NCBI GenBank assembly: GCA_017446265.1
Contig: JAFSRD010000004.1
Location: forward strand, 78,098-142,097
Direction of reading: 5' to 3'
Source: Treponema sp.
GTDB lineage: Bacteria; Spirochaetota; Spirochaetia; Treponematales; Treponemataceae
Length of the DNA: 64,000 nt
The translations under genes were made by a program, and so were the position numbers. The notes below the pieces were generated by a model. That model was not told where the DNA came from. It saw only the letters and a program-made list of their open reading frames with translations, and did no database searches. Positions 1 through 9,473 of the stretch are shown here, in pieces (positions within the stretch are counted from its first letter, which is position 1; each line of letters starts with the position of its first letter).

Positions 1-572
1 CAGACAACAACGCAAAAATTGTTAAAGCATTCAAAGAAAAACCTGACGAAGCAACTGCAAAAAAATATGTTGCCGCAGGAAATTACTATTGGAACAGCGG
101 CATGTTCGCAATCCCAGCAGAATTATTTTTACACGAGATGGAATTGTTCAACGCCGACACGATTGCGCTCGTAAAAGAGTCATATGAGCATGCCGAACAT
201 TCCGATGCTGCAATCACACTGAGCAAAACAAGTTTTGAAAAAATTAACGGCAACTCAATTGATTATGCAATCATGGAAAAGACAAAAAACGCTGTCGTTG
301 TTCCGCTTGATGCAGGCTGGAGCGATGTAGGCTCATGGAACATGGTATGGGAACTTTCACATAAAGACGCAAGCGGCAATGCGGCAAATAATCCTGCCTT
401 CTTCAAAGACGCTTCAGGGAATCTCATTTACGCAGAAGACAAACGGCCCGTCGCGCTGCTCGGCATAAAAGATTGCGTTGTCATAGAATCAAAAGATGGG
501 TTGCTCATTGCAGACATGCATTATGTACAGGAAGTAAAAACAGCTGCAGAACGTTTGACAAAATCACGATAA
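1..572 (+). CDS. manC: Mannose-1-phosphate guanylyltransferase, C-terminal part (5' end outside window)
   Basis: Open at the left window edge; the reading frame starts at base 3 and runs to TAA at 570-572, giving about 189 residues. The NSGMF motif after YYW and the later segment VPLDAGWSDVGSW are the hallmarks of the nucleotidyltransferase half of GDP-mannose pyrophosphorylase, which makes GDP-mannose from mannose-1-phosphate and GTP in the cytoplasm. The protein ends soon after this domain, with no room for a phosphomannose isomerase domain, so it is the short single-function form (about 350 residues in the family). The 5' part, with the GTP-binding signature, lies outside the window. The next feature is tRNA-Ala on the same strand, behind its own promoter. 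Confidence 0.85.
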   Translation, partial: DNNAKIVKAFKEKPDEATAKKYVAAGNYYWNSGMFAIPAELFLHEMELFNADTIALVKESYEHAEHSDAAITLSKTSFEKINGNSIDYAIMEKTKNAVVVPLDAGWSDVGSWNMVWELSHKDASGNAANNPAFFKDASGNLIYAEDKRPVALLGIKDCVVIESKDGLLIADMHYVQEVKTAAERLTKSR

Positions 573-614
573 GAAATTTACCTTATGGGCTTTACGCCCC
601 TGCCGTATTCCCTC

Positions 615-644
615 TTGCAGCAAATTGCTGTTTTATAGTATAAT
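615..644 (+). promoter_or_regulatory. Sigma-70 type promoter of tRNA-Ala
   Basis: TTGCAG at 615-620 and a perfect TATAAT at 639-644, separated by 18 nt, end 13 nt before the first base of the tRNA. Seen directly; activity is inferred. Confidence 0.6.
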
Positions 645-657
645 CCAACTATCTAAT

Positions 658-730
658 GGGGATATAGCTCAGTTGGTAGAGCGATAGGTTCGCAATCTAT
701 AGGTCACCGGTTCGATCCCGGCTATCTCCA
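658..730 (+). tRNA. tRNA-Ala (anticodon CGC)
   Basis: A complete cloverleaf can be folded by hand: acceptor stem 658-664/723-729, D-arm GCTC/GAGC, anticodon loop TTCGCAA at 689-695 with anticodon CGC at 691-693, and T-loop TTCGATC at 711-717. Position 3-70 is G-U (660/727), the alanine identity element, which agrees with the anticodon. Discriminator base A730; CCA is not encoded. The first T-stem pair (706/722) is an A-C mismatch. It decodes GCG. Confidence 0.93.
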
Positions 731-782
731 ATTTGCGCAAGCGAATTTGACACATTGTCACCTGCCCGCTATAATCAAAAAA

Positions 783-2498
783 ATGAAAGTATTTCTCGGC
801 ATTCCCGCTTCAGGCGGCGCAGGAATTGGAAAAGCATTTGTTATTCCTGAAACTGCAAAAAAATCAATTCCACAAAAAAATATACAAGAATCAGAACTTG
901 CAGACGGGTGGCAGCGTTTCCAGTCATCAGTGCATATCGTTACAGAGCAGATACATACGCAGCTTAAAAATTTGCCAAAAGGCAGTCCGTCAAATAAAGC
1001 GCAACGTGAATTGCTCGAAGCGTATATCCTCATGCTGTCAGATCCCATTTTTATTGCCGAACTCAAAGACGCATATGAAAAATCGCTCAAAAATATTGAG
1101 CACGTAATAGACATCAAAGTTGCCGAATACGCAGAAAAATTGCGCAACACAGGCGATGACATGCTTGCCGAACGTGCACACGACATAACGGATGTGTTCA
1201 GCCTTGTACTCAACAATATGCTCAACATCTCGCAGTTCGACATAAGCGCCGTTCCAGACGGTGCGGTCATCATAGCATCTACGCTCTCACCCACAAATGC
1301 GCTTGTGCTTTCAAAACGAAAGATTGCAGGGCTCGCGCTCACTGAAGGCGGCATCTCAAGCCATGTCGTCATTCTCGCACGCAGTTACGGCATTCCCACT
1401 GTTGTCGGTCTGAAAAACATCACGCACCAAATCCAAACGGGAAACGACGTTATAGTAAACGGCAACACGGCAGAGTTGTTTGTTAATCCAGATGATAAAA
1501 CACTCGCAGAATATAAAAATAAAATTGAAGTAGAAAGACGACGTGAAAAAGCGTTGAAATCATTTCTCAATAAACCTGCGCAGACAAAAGATGGAACGCG
1601 CTTTACTATTTTAGCAAACATCGGCACGCCTGAAGAAGCTCTGCTCGCAAAAGAGATGGGAGCAGATGGCATAGGGTTGTTTAGAACTGAATTTCTTTAC
1701 ATGAGCACTGTAAGCGAAACAGCGAGCTTTGCCTATCACTCATTTGACGAAGACACGCAATTTAATGCATACAAACAAGTGCTCAGCATTATGGGAGAAA
1801 AGCCTGTCACCATTCGCACGCTTGACGCAGGAGGCGACAAACTAATTCACAATGCTGACATTCCAATTGCAGAAGAAAAAAATCCGCTCATGGGTTTGCG
1901 CGCAGTTCGTCTCTCACTTGCTTATCCACACATTATGAAAACACAGCTTCGCGCATTGTATCGCGCAAGCATCTATGGCAATCTCAAAATCATGCTGCCG
2001 CTCATTACAAATGTTGAGCAAGTACGTCAATGCACGGCACTTGCAGAAACAGTGCGCAAGGAGCTTCGTGCAGAAAATATTCCATTCGACGAGAATGTGT
2101 CTATAGGCATTATGATTGAAACAGCTGCCGCTGCAATGACAGCAGACTGTCTTGCAAAAACATGCTCGTTTTTTTCAATCGGCACAAACGACTTAACGCA
2201 ATACACGCTCGGCATAGACCGAGAAAATCAAGCTGTATCGGGGCTATATGATGAATTTAATCTTGCAGTGCTGCGGCTCATAGCGACGACACTTGAATGC
2301 GCGCAAAAAGAGGATATTCCCGTGTCTGTGTGCGGAGAAATGGCAGGAAAAGATGACAGCGTGCTCGTCCTTACCGGAATGGGATTTAGGAGTTTGAGCA
2401 TGAGTTCAAAATTTATTCCCGGTGTAAAAGAACTGCTTTCCCGCTTTACAATCAACGAGTTGCATGCAATTTCTGCAAAGCACCTTAACAATCTGTAA
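783..2498 (+). CDS. ptsI: PTS enzyme I (phosphoenolpyruvate-protein phosphotransferase)
   Basis: 571 aa, normal length for enzyme I. It takes phosphate from PEP and passes it to HPr, in the cytoplasm. Visible motifs in order: N-terminal GIPASGG, the phosphohistidine loop GGISSHVVILARS, the PEP-binding segment GIGLFRTEFLYM, then MIETAAAA and the SIGTNDLTQYT block near the C-terminus. I prefer ATG at 783 (protein starts MKVFLGIPASGG) over the in-frame ATG at 747, because family members begin a few residues before the GIPAS motif. No HPr or EII gene lies nearby, so in this segment it is an isolated general PTS component; in many treponemes PTS proteins are regulatory rather than sugar-transporting, which cannot be judged here. 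Confidence 0.93.
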   Translation: MKVFLGIPASGGAGIGKAFVIPETAKKSIPQKNIQESELADGWQRFQSSVHIVTEQIHTQLKNLPKGSPSNKAQRELLEAYILMLSDPIFIAELKDAYEKSLKNIEHVIDIKVAEYAEKLRNTGDDMLAERAHDITDVFSLVLNNMLNISQFDISAVPDGAVIIASTLSPTNALVLSKRKIAGLALTEGGISSHVVILARSYGIPTVVGLKNITHQIQTGNDVIVNGNTAELFVNPDDKTLAEYKNKIEVERRREKALKSFLNKPAQTKDGTRFTILANIGTPEEALLAKEMGADGIGLFRTEFLYMSTVSETASFAYHSFDEDTQFNAYKQVLSIMGEKPVTIRTLDAGGDKLIHNADIPIAEEKNPLMGLRAVRLSLAYPHIMKTQLRALYRASIYGNLKIMLPLITNVEQVRQCTALAETVRKELRAENIPFDENVSIGIMIETAAAAMTADCLAKTCSFFSIGTNDLTQYTLGIDRENQAVSGLYDEFNLAVLRLIATTLECAQKEDIPVSVCGEMAGKDDSVLVLTGMGFRSLSMSSKFIPGVKELLSRFTINELHAISAKHLNNL

Positions 2499-2517
2499 CA
2501 TATTGGAATTATTAATT

Positions 2518-3915
2518 ATGAAAAAATATTTTACAGCGCAACAAACAAAATCATTTTCAAATTGTCCGACAGTTGTCATAACAGGGCGGCCAAACGTAGG
2601 CAAGTCAACGCTCTTCAATCGTTTTATGAAAAAAAAAGTTGCAATCACTGACCCAACGCCAGGCGTAACGCGAGACCCTGTTGAAGGCACTGCGCTTTTA
2701 AACGACAAGCCAGTGTACCTTATAGATACAGGAGGCTACAAACTTGAGCGGCTTGAAGGAACGAAAGAAGCTGTGCTTGATGAACTTGTCGTAAACCGCT
2801 CGCGCAGCATGCTGAAAAAAGCAGATTTGATTTTGCTGTTGCTTGAGCCTGAAAAAATTACGGCAGAAGATGAAGAGTTGATTTTAGAGTTGCGGCCATA
2901 CTGGAATAAAGTAATTGCAGCAGTCAATAAAACTGAAGGCGGAAAAAACAAAGCTGCTGCATATGAATACGCACGTTTCGGATTCAACGAGCTTGTGTTT
3001 ATCTCCGCCGAACATGGCGACCATATTGCAGAACTTGCAGAAAAAATTGTGGCGCGTCTTGATTTTTCACGTGTCGTTGAAACGGAAAAACAGCACGTCA
3101 TCCGACTTGCAATACTGGGCAAGCCGAACACAGGAAAATCAACATTGTCAAACCGTCTCACGCATTCCGACGCTTCAATCGTAAGTGATTACGCGGGCAC
3201 AACGCGTGACGTTGTTGAAGGCACATTCATCTATGCAGAAAAAAAATTCCAAGTGCTTGATACCGCCGGCATACGCAGAAAATCAAAAGTTAAGGAAAAC
3301 GTTGAATACTATTCTGTCAATCGCGCAATTAAAACGCTCGACGAATGCGACATTGCCGTTTTATTAATCGACGCGCAAGACGGGCTTGACGAGCAAGTAA
3401 AAAAACTGTGTGCGCTTGCACATGATCGCGGCAGGGGAATCATCTTTGCACTCAACAAATGGGACACACAGGAAAAAGGTCGTACGCCATTAAAAAAAGC
3501 AATCGAAAACATTCACATCATGTTCGGCCACATGACGTATGCGCCTATCCTCGCCCTCTCTGCACTTGAAGGAAAAGGCATAAAAGATTTGCTCAATGCA
3601 TGCATTGAATTATACGAGCAGCTTAATAAAAAAATAGACACATCTGTGCTCAATGTTGCACTCAAAGACTGGCTTTATCAGTATCCGCCACCTGCGTCTA
3701 AAGCGACGCATTTCAAAGTGCGCTACATGACGCAGACATCTGTAAATCCTGTGTCGTTTTTAATTTTTGCAACGCGTCCTGAAGTCGTGCCGCTTTCTTA
3801 CATTGCGTACCTAAAAAACAAAATCCGCGCAGATTTAGGCTTTGACAAAATTCCCGTGCAGATTCAATTCAAGGCAAGCAGGCAAAAATGGGAAAACCGT
3901 GCAAACAATGAATAA
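2518..3915 (+). CDS. der: Ribosome biogenesis GTPase Der (EngA)
   Basis: 465 aa with two consecutive GTPase domains followed by a KH-like domain, the diagnostic Der layout. First P-loop GRPNVGKST at residues 23-31 with DTGG as switch II; second P-loop GKPNTGKST near residues 201-209 with DTAG; NKWD (G4) follows at about residue 320. Der acts in maturation of the 50S subunit. ATG at 2518 is 20 bp after the ptsI stop, so the two are probably co-transcribed; an upstream in-frame extension to 2464 overlaps ptsI and adds no conserved sequence. The upstream context carries only a weak ribosome-binding site. Confidence 0.95.
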   Translation: MKKYFTAQQTKSFSNCPTVVITGRPNVGKSTLFNRFMKKKVAITDPTPGVTRDPVEGTALLNDKPVYLIDTGGYKLERLEGTKEAVLDELVVNRSRSMLKKADLILLLLEPEKITAEDEELILELRPYWNKVIAAVNKTEGGKNKAAAYEYARFGFNELVFISAEHGDHIAELAEKIVARLDFSRVVETEKQHVIRLAILGKPNTGKSTLSNRLTHSDASIVSDYAGTTRDVVEGTFIYAEKKFQVLDTAGIRRKSKVKENVEYYSVNRAIKTLDECDIAVLLIDAQDGLDEQVKKLCALAHDRGRGIIFALNKWDTQEKGRTPLKKAIENIHIMFGHMTYAPILALSALEGKGIKDLLNACIELYEQLNKKIDTSVLNVALKDWLYQYPPPASKATHFKVRYMTQTSVNPVSFLIFATRPEVVPLSYIAYLKNKIRADLGFDKIPVQIQFKASRQKWENRANNE

Positions 3916-3962
3916 ATCTCGACAAAAATGCAGCGGTCATCGCACGAATAAAAACAGCCAGA

Positions 3963-5918
3963 CTACTGCTTTTGATACGCTTTACGTATCTCTTCTGCAA
4001 ACAGCTTATTTTGGTCGTGACGTTCAGGCACAGAAAATTGAGGTTTGCCGTCTTCTTCAGAGATGCGGTAAATCTGCATGGGCGGCGCAGTATACGCGGG
4101 GCTTTCAGGATTATTAATAAACCAATCGAGCACGGCTATAACGCACAATGTATATTTCAGTAAATTTGCATTGTTGGCATTTGTGTTTTCTGTTGTATTC
4201 TGCGCGCCAAGCAAAACATCAAGCCGTTTTGAAATTTCATTTGGCATGACAAAACTGTAATGCGCCCATGGGTTTTGAATAGATTTTACACTGCCGCGCG
4301 ATGGAGCGGCAATATCACATTCACGCACAACATCAGAAAGGTACTTGCGCACAAAGTCAGTACGCATATGCAATGGCGCATATTTGCTGTCGTTCGTGGG
4401 ACGTTCAAGCACGAGCGGCTCAAATTTGAAATTTGGTAAAAATTGATAATTTGTTTGCCATAGGATTGTCGTCATCAATTTCTTGCCAAACGCCGATGTA
4501 TCAAAATCACTTTGCGAATACACTTGATTCACAAGATTTTTCAACGGGTCGCAATAAATTTTCTGGAACACTGTTTCACGGTACGCGCTCCAATCATCAA
4601 GCACAGCAGTTATTGAATCACCTGATTTTTTACCCGGTTCATCAACTTTGCCACTGTCAAGAAAGTGTATGTCACGGCAACCGTGAAAGAAATCTTCTAT
4701 GATTCTCAAAAGTACAATAATTGTCTGCATCGGATTTACCGGTGACAGCATGTTAAACCCTTCATCAAATTTATAGAGCGGCTGAAAATAAGGAAAAAAG
4801 TCTGGACGCGAATCGAGCTTGGTAAATCCCGCTTGTGGAAAAAGACGCTCCAGCAAATTGATTCCTGTATTAACAATTTCATCACGCTTTCCTTTTATTT
4901 CGCGCACCACAGGCTTTTTCACAGCCTCAGCAGCTTTAGGAGCGTCGTTCGACTTATCTGGAAGCAACAAATCAAATTTGTGCAGCCCAACAAACTGCAA
5001 AATGTCTGCAACTTTTGCCGTAAAAAAGTCTGGATATGACTCAAACGTATCGGAACACATGCGCATGAGCAATGGATACAGTTTTTTAATAACTTCCGTT
5101 TCAAGATACAGCCACTCTGTTATGGCCTCTTTTGCAAGCGAAGAAAGTTTTTCTTTATTTGAATCGGGATACGATGCTTCGTCCGCATAAATTTCTTTAA
5201 TAAGTTTCGGAATTTTTGAACTGCCGTAATAGTACACCATCATAAGTGGCTGATAGATGGCACGGACAAGCGGCATTAAATCTACCACAAGGAGCGGTGG
5301 CGGCAATTCCTGCAACTCCATATACGCTATCTTTATAGGCTGTATCATCCAGCCTGCAACCATGCGCAAAAATTTGAATTTTGTCTCTGAGCTATTAACA
5401 ATTTTTGCCTTATACGTACTTGGCGCAACTTGTATGAGCGTTTTAATAACTGTAACAAATGCCTCCAAATTATCAATATACATTTTGAGCGTCACTTCAT
5501 AAAACGCTTGAATGATTCGTTCAGTTCCATCTTTTTGAAATTTGCGGATAAAATTGAAAAATCCGTAATTCGCCTTTATCTGATATTCATTTGACATCAT
5601 AAGTTTGTCGATTTGTGCACAAAGTTTCGGAGAAAGAGACGGCAGCTCATTTTTACGGCGATTTCTGAGCGCAATAGAATTGTGTGCAGCCGGAGGAGCA
5701 GAAGATGCGGCTTTTGCGCCGTTTCCAGAAGAGGCAGCACGTTGCCCTATGCCTGACGGTCTGCGCCCTAGACTTGTAGATGTTGACCGTTCATTCAAAA
5801 CTTCACCTCCAAGTTTTTTTGCCATTGCTGCCGCTTCATGCGGCTCTATGTTTCCTATTGCCTTTCGCGTTTTATCAAGCGTACCCGGCTCCCAGTCGGC
5901 AGTTTTTCGGTTACTCAT
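3963..5918 (-). CDS. Conserved hypothetical protein, probably spirochete-specific (651 aa)
   Basis: I do not recognise a named domain. The ATG at 5918 has a strong Shine-Dalgarno (GAGGAG) about 7 nt upstream, better than the start at 5933. The N-terminal 85 residues are charged and low complexity (Ala/Ser/Gly-rich with several Arg), as in a disordered linker; they contain GGEVL, a tail I have the impression of having seen in other treponeme proteins. From about residue 95 the protein is mostly predicted helical, without a signal peptide or convincing membrane helices, so it is probably cytoplasmic. It lies 27 bp after the DUF2804 gene on the same strand and is likely co-transcribed. Function unknown. 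Confidence 0.75.
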   Translation of the reverse strand: MSNRKTADWEPGTLDKTRKAIGNIEPHEAAAMAKKLGGEVLNERSTSTSLGRRPSGIGQRAASSGNGAKAASSAPPAAHNSIALRNRRKNELPSLSPKLCAQIDKLMMSNEYQIKANYGFFNFIRKFQKDGTERIIQAFYEVTLKMYIDNLEAFVTVIKTLIQVAPSTYKAKIVNSSETKFKFLRMVAGWMIQPIKIAYMELQELPPPLLVVDLMPLVRAIYQPLMMVYYYGSSKIPKLIKEIYADEASYPDSNKEKLSSLAKEAITEWLYLETEVIKKLYPLLMRMCSDTFESYPDFFTAKVADILQFVGLHKFDLLLPDKSNDAPKAAEAVKKPVVREIKGKRDEIVNTGINLLERLFPQAGFTKLDSRPDFFPYFQPLYKFDEGFNMLSPVNPMQTIIVLLRIIEDFFHGCRDIHFLDSGKVDEPGKKSGDSITAVLDDWSAYRETVFQKIYCDPLKNLVNQVYSQSDFDTSAFGKKLMTTILWQTNYQFLPNFKFEPLVLERPTNDSKYAPLHMRTDFVRKYLSDVVRECDIAAPSRGSVKSIQNPWAHYSFVMPNEISKRLDVLLGAQNTTENTNANNANLLKYTLCVIAVLDWFINNPESPAYTAPPMQIYRISEEDGKPQFSVPERHDQNKLFAEEIRKAYQKQ

Positions 5919-5945
5919 ATTACAACTCCTCAATTACCAAATTTA

Positions 5946-7046
5946 CTAAATTCTCAGTATATTCTTTTTAACAATTCCAGGAAAGTTTCTAATCGTAAGC
6001 TTTTCCCCTTCCTCTGTGAGCAGAACACCGTCAAATACACCGTAAATGTTGCTGTATTCATTGCGCATTATTAAAATATTAAGCATGCGCTTGCTTATTG
6101 ACAACGGTGTAAAAGTTAAGTCAACCATAGATTCCGTATCCTGCACAACCCATGTTTTATTGATTCCAAACGAATGCGTTATTGTTACCGCAGGCAGAGG
6201 GATTATGTGTCCGTCAAAAATGATGACGTTTTCATTGCAATTGTCGGCATCTGGAGAATCTGCATTTGTGTTGACAAATCTGAACAGCAACTTGCGCCCT
6301 TCGTAATCGCCAAGAGCGCACATCATCTCGCTTTTTGAGCGCTGCTTGTGATGTGAGCGGTTCATAGCCATGAGCGCAATACCTGCGGCGCTTTCCATAG
6401 GCACAGCAGCAGTATGTTTGCCTGCCGCAATAGAAAGCGAGCCATATATCTTCATTGCGGAAAGCCATGTTGCAGAACAGCGATTTGTCGTAGGCGCAGG
6501 CATGACGACAACCATCTCTTTAAAAAACGCATCGTCAAAATGTGCGGTGAATTTCCCTTGCGCAGGAGGACGCTGCTTGTCACCTGCAACTTTAAACGAC
6601 AACGAAATGCGATTCTTTTTTCTGCTCCATAATAACCTGATATAGCGCGATTTTTTATAGCTTACGCAAACTGCTTCATCAAGACGGAGCGGTATAAATC
6701 TCCCACGCGGAGGCATAAACACGTGATACGCAAATTTTTTGCCAGTTGAGCGGTACCAAAAAATCACTTCTGCCAGCCCGAACAGCTTGTCGTCAAAGAA
6801 TTCTACCATGCCGATATAATCACCTATGGAAAACATGTACGCAATACGGCCCTTGATGCGCAAATTAGTAAAAAGAGAAGGAATGGGAAAACCTGAAACC
6901 GAAGAAGCAAGCCCTTTTATATCAAGCTTTTTCGGCGTTGCAAAAAATGTGCCGAACACAGCCTTTCCATCTTTAACAATTGCTTCAGGGACCTCGCCTA
7001 TAGTTCGTGAATACAACCGCAACCTCGTAACAAAAAAAACTCCCAT
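5946..7046 (-). CDS. DUF2804 family protein
   Basis: 366 aa. Matches the DUF2804 family by recall of its conserved blocks: GLAEVIFWY, the SRKK region, EMVVVMPAPTTNRCSATW, NRSHHKQRSKSEM, and the highly conserved tail with the DTESMVDLTFTP block and the final IRNFPGIVKKNILRI-like end. The family has no established function; the fold may resemble lipocalin-like or hydroxyneurosporene synthase-like beta proteins, which is only an idea. The ATG at 7046 has GAGG 8 nt upstream; the GTG at 7059-7061 is less likely. First gene of a two-gene minus-strand operon with the 651-aa hypothetical. Confidence 0.8.
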   Translation of the reverse strand: MGVFFVTRLRLYSRTIGEVPEAIVKDGKAVFGTFFATPKKLDIKGLASSVSGFPIPSLFTNLRIKGRIAYMFSIGDYIGMVEFFDDKLFGLAEVIFWYRSTGKKFAYHVFMPPRGRFIPLRLDEAVCVSYKKSRYIRLLWSRKKNRISLSFKVAGDKQRPPAQGKFTAHFDDAFFKEMVVVMPAPTTNRCSATWLSAMKIYGSLSIAAGKHTAAVPMESAAGIALMAMNRSHHKQRSKSEMMCALGDYEGRKLLFRFVNTNADSPDADNCNENVIIFDGHIIPLPAVTITHSFGINKTWVVQDTESMVDLTFTPLSISKRMLNILIMRNEYSNIYGVFDGVLLTEEGEKLTIRNFPGIVKKNILRI

Positions 7047-7082
7047 ACTCAACAACCTCACTCAAAAACCTCGCCGCAAACG

Positions 7083-7148
7083 ATGAGGCATGTTGTTCTC
7101 AAAAGGCAACCTGTTCTAAAATTGAAGTTTCCGAACAGGCTTAATAAT
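7083..7148 (+). repeat. Interspersed hairpin repeat, copy C (short)
   Basis: Contains a 30-nt hairpin at 7110-7139: arms CCTGTTC (7110-7116) and GAACAGG (7133-7139), with weaker inner pairing against GTTTC, followed by a TTAATAATT tail. The same element occurs at 21820-21912 (opposite orientation) and 61421-61513. This copy sits between the divergent DUF2804 and metallo-beta-lactamase genes, so it cannot be a simple 3' terminator. Confidence 0.75.
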
Positions 7149-7274
7149 TATACAAAAAAATGGGTCATACTGCAATTATATTTTTCCTGCTGTCAATAGC
7201 TTTGATTTTTCTACTTGAGAAATACCAAAAAGCGTGGTACACTTATTACATGTTTTTTTTCGAGGAGTTGTAGT

Positions 7275-8726
7275 ATGGGCATCAGTTTATATTCACTTGG
7301 CGCTGCAGAAGAAGTTACCGGTTCAAAACACATCTTTGAAATAGACGGTCGCCCGTTTATGATTGACTGCGGCGCATTTCAAGGCAAACGAAAAAGCGCA
7401 GACGAAAAAAACCGTAATTTTACTATTGCAGCAGACAAACTTGAATCTGTCATTTTAACACATGGACATCTTGACCACTGCGGTTTGCTTCCCGTTCTTG
7501 CACGTAAAGGTTTTAGAGGCAACATCTACGCTACTCCCGCTACACGCGACATCGCATGCATCGTAATGATGGACAGCGCAAATATTCAAGCAAGAGATGC
7601 TGAGTTCTTGCGCAAACAGGCGCAAAAAAAAGGCGAAAAATTCGACTGGCGGCCGCTCTTTACCGAAAAAGACTGCCTGACTACTGCAAGCCAAATTGTT
7701 TCAGTTTCGTATAATCGCAAAATGTACATTGCGCCTGACGTTGAACTTGAATTTTTTGATGCGGGACATATACTCGGTTCTGCATTCGCAAATATCACCA
7801 TAAAAGGATTGCACGGGAAAATAAACGCGCCGCATCCTGGAAAAGCAGGCGAAAACGAAGTACGCATTTTATACACGGGCGACATGGGGCGTCGCAACCA
7901 ACCGATTATCAGAGACCCCGCAACAAATGTTCCCGCGCCAGACTACATCTATCTTGAAAGCACATACGGAAGCCGCAAACACGGAGAAAAAGAATTTGCC
8001 ATGAATGAACTTGAGCGCGTTGTGCATGATGCAATAAATCGAAAAGGGAAAATAATAATTCCGTCGTTTGCAATTGAGCGCGCGCAAGAGCTCGTGTTTT
8101 ACCTGCACCTTCTCGTAGACGCAAAAAGAATCCCTGCGCTGCCAATTTATGTAGACTCGCCAATGGCAGTAAACGCCACAAGCGTCTTTAAAGTACACCC
8201 TGAATGTTACGATGACCAGACAAACGAAGCGTTTATACAACATCATAAAAATCCGTTCGGCTTCAACTCGCTTACGTTTACCGACAGTGTTGACGAATCA
8301 AAATCGCTCAACAAAAAACCAGGTCCAATGATTATCATAAGTGCCGATGGCATGTGCGAAGCAGGCCGCGTGCTCCATCACCTTGCAAACAACATAAGCG
8401 ATGAGCGCAACATTATCCTCGCTGTAGGCTACATGGCAGAAAACACGCTTGGGCGCAGAATTCTCGACGGTGAAAAAGAAGTCAAGATAATGAACAATTT
8501 GTATAAAGTTAAAGCAAAAGTTGAGCAGATTGATGCATTCAGCGCGCATGCCGATTACACAGAAATGACTTCATGGCTCGACACAATTGACAAGAGCCGT
8601 CTCAAGCAGATTTTCCTCGTGCACGGCGAGCCTGACTCACAAGCTTTTTTCAAAAAATATCTTGCAGAGCATGGCTACAACGATGTGACGACAGTAAAAT
8701 ACGGTGAAACATACGACATTCAATAG
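7275..8726 (+). CDS. Metallo-beta-lactamase fold RNA exonuclease/endonuclease (CPSF/RMMBL type)
   Basis: 483 aa. The zinc-binding signature THGHLDH is at residues 62-68, with a beta-CASP region containing the STYGS and PSFAIERAQEL blocks, SADGMCEAGR, and a C-terminal RMMBL motif around FSAHADYTE followed by VHGEPD. This is the layout of bacterial RNA-metabolising metallo-beta-lactamases related to CPSF73/TTHA0252. The ATG at 7275 has GAGGAG 8 nt upstream; the in-frame upstream extension to 7215 looks random. The gene ends 7 bp inside the convergent IMP cyclohydrolase-like gene. The natural RNA substrate cannot be inferred. Confidence 0.88.
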   Translation: MGISLYSLGAAEEVTGSKHIFEIDGRPFMIDCGAFQGKRKSADEKNRNFTIAADKLESVILTHGHLDHCGLLPVLARKGFRGNIYATPATRDIACIVMMDSANIQARDAEFLRKQAQKKGEKFDWRPLFTEKDCLTTASQIVSVSYNRKMYIAPDVELEFFDAGHILGSAFANITIKGLHGKINAPHPGKAGENEVRILYTGDMGRRNQPIIRDPATNVPAPDYIYLESTYGSRKHGEKEFAMNELERVVHDAINRKGKIIIPSFAIERAQELVFYLHLLVDAKRIPALPIYVDSPMAVNATSVFKVHPECYDDQTNEAFIQHHKNPFGFNSLTFTDSVDESKSLNKKPGPMIIISADGMCEAGRVLHHLANNISDERNIILAVGYMAENTLGRRILDGEKEVKIMNNLYKVKAKVEQIDAFSAHADYTEMTSWLDTIDKSRLKQIFLVHGEPDSQAFFKKYLAEHGYNDVTTVKYGETYDIQ

Positions 8727-9463
8727 CTGTTTAGCACAGCAGCCTCACTTGCACCGAGAGAATGCCGATTAATAATTCTGCTCTGGGTTTTTCCCGTGTT
8801 AAGTTCAATAAAGCGCGTAAACAGCGAAACCTTGTTTTCGCTGTGGAGGTTTTCCCATACAAGATGCGTAAAGCTGTCTATGTCGCCGCGAATATCTACA
8901 AGCACAGGCTCGCCCTCAAAACTCGGAAGCGGGTTTCCATTTCCTGCATATGTGTGAATGAACCTTCCTTGCGCGCTCACAGGATGTTCATATGCAAACG
9001 TAAAGCGATTGCACGCACCCGAACCGTCGTTTTTAATAATCGAAAGCGCATAGCTGCACAAACCGTCTGCAACATACACAACGCCCGAAATGCGCGGCGT
9101 AAAGTGAGGCGCGTCAGGCTCAAATGTACGTGAGCGCAACGACTGCTCAAACGTAAGCCGCTTGCGCAATCCGTCATACACAGTGTCTGTCTGGTCGCCG
9201 TTTGTCACGATTGTCGCAGTACCAAGCACGCGCACAGGCGCATAAATTATTAATCGCGCATCTGTCATTTTTGACTCATCGAACGCTTGCGTGCGAATGC
9301 CGTCGCCTTCAGCAACAAATATGCGGTTGCGGCTGTTTTCGCTTCTGCCCATAATAAAATAAGCAATCACGGCGCATGTTCCGTCTTCTGACATTCCAAA
9401 CACAATGCCACGACCATGATACTCGTTTTGTTTAAGCGTTTCTACAAGCGATGCACAGTTCAT
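8720..9463 (-). CDS. IMP cyclohydrolase-like protein (PF07826 family)
   Basis: 247 aa. Resembles the IMP_cyclohyd family (archaeal PurO type and bacterial homologues), which closes the purine ring to IMP; recognised from the N-terminal YHGRGIVFGMSEDG block, the segment AYFIMGRSENSRNR, and TNGDQTDTVYDG. An in-frame GTG at 9472 would nearly abut the parB stop (TAA at 9474-9476); I chose the ATG at 9463, but neither start has a good Shine-Dalgarno, so translation may be coupled to parB. It follows parA-parB as a third operon gene, and its 3' end overlaps the metallo-beta-lactamase gene by 7 bp. Enzyme activity is inferred from family only. Confidence 0.75.
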   Translation of the reverse strand: MNCASLVETLKQNEYHGRGIVFGMSEDGTCAVIAYFIMGRSENSRNRIFVAEGDGIRTQAFDESKMTDARLIIYAPVRVLGTATIVTNGDQTDTVYDGLRKRLTFEQSLRSRTFEPDAPHFTPRISGVVYVADGLCSYALSIIKNDGSGACNRFTFAYEHPVSAQGRFIHTYAGNGNPLPSFEGEPVLVDIRGDIDSFTHLVWENLHSENKVSLFTRFIELNTGKTQSRIINRHSLGASEAAVLNSY

Positions 9464-9473
9464 ATAGTTCACA

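Noticed and set aside
3055..3090. Possible parS site (TTTCACGTG near GAAAC)
   Set aside because: It lies inside der, the halves are wrongly spaced and the 16-mer is not matched, so it is not a credible ParB site.
4560..4580. Second parS half-site (TGTTTCACGG)
   Set aside because: Only one half matches and it is within a coding region.
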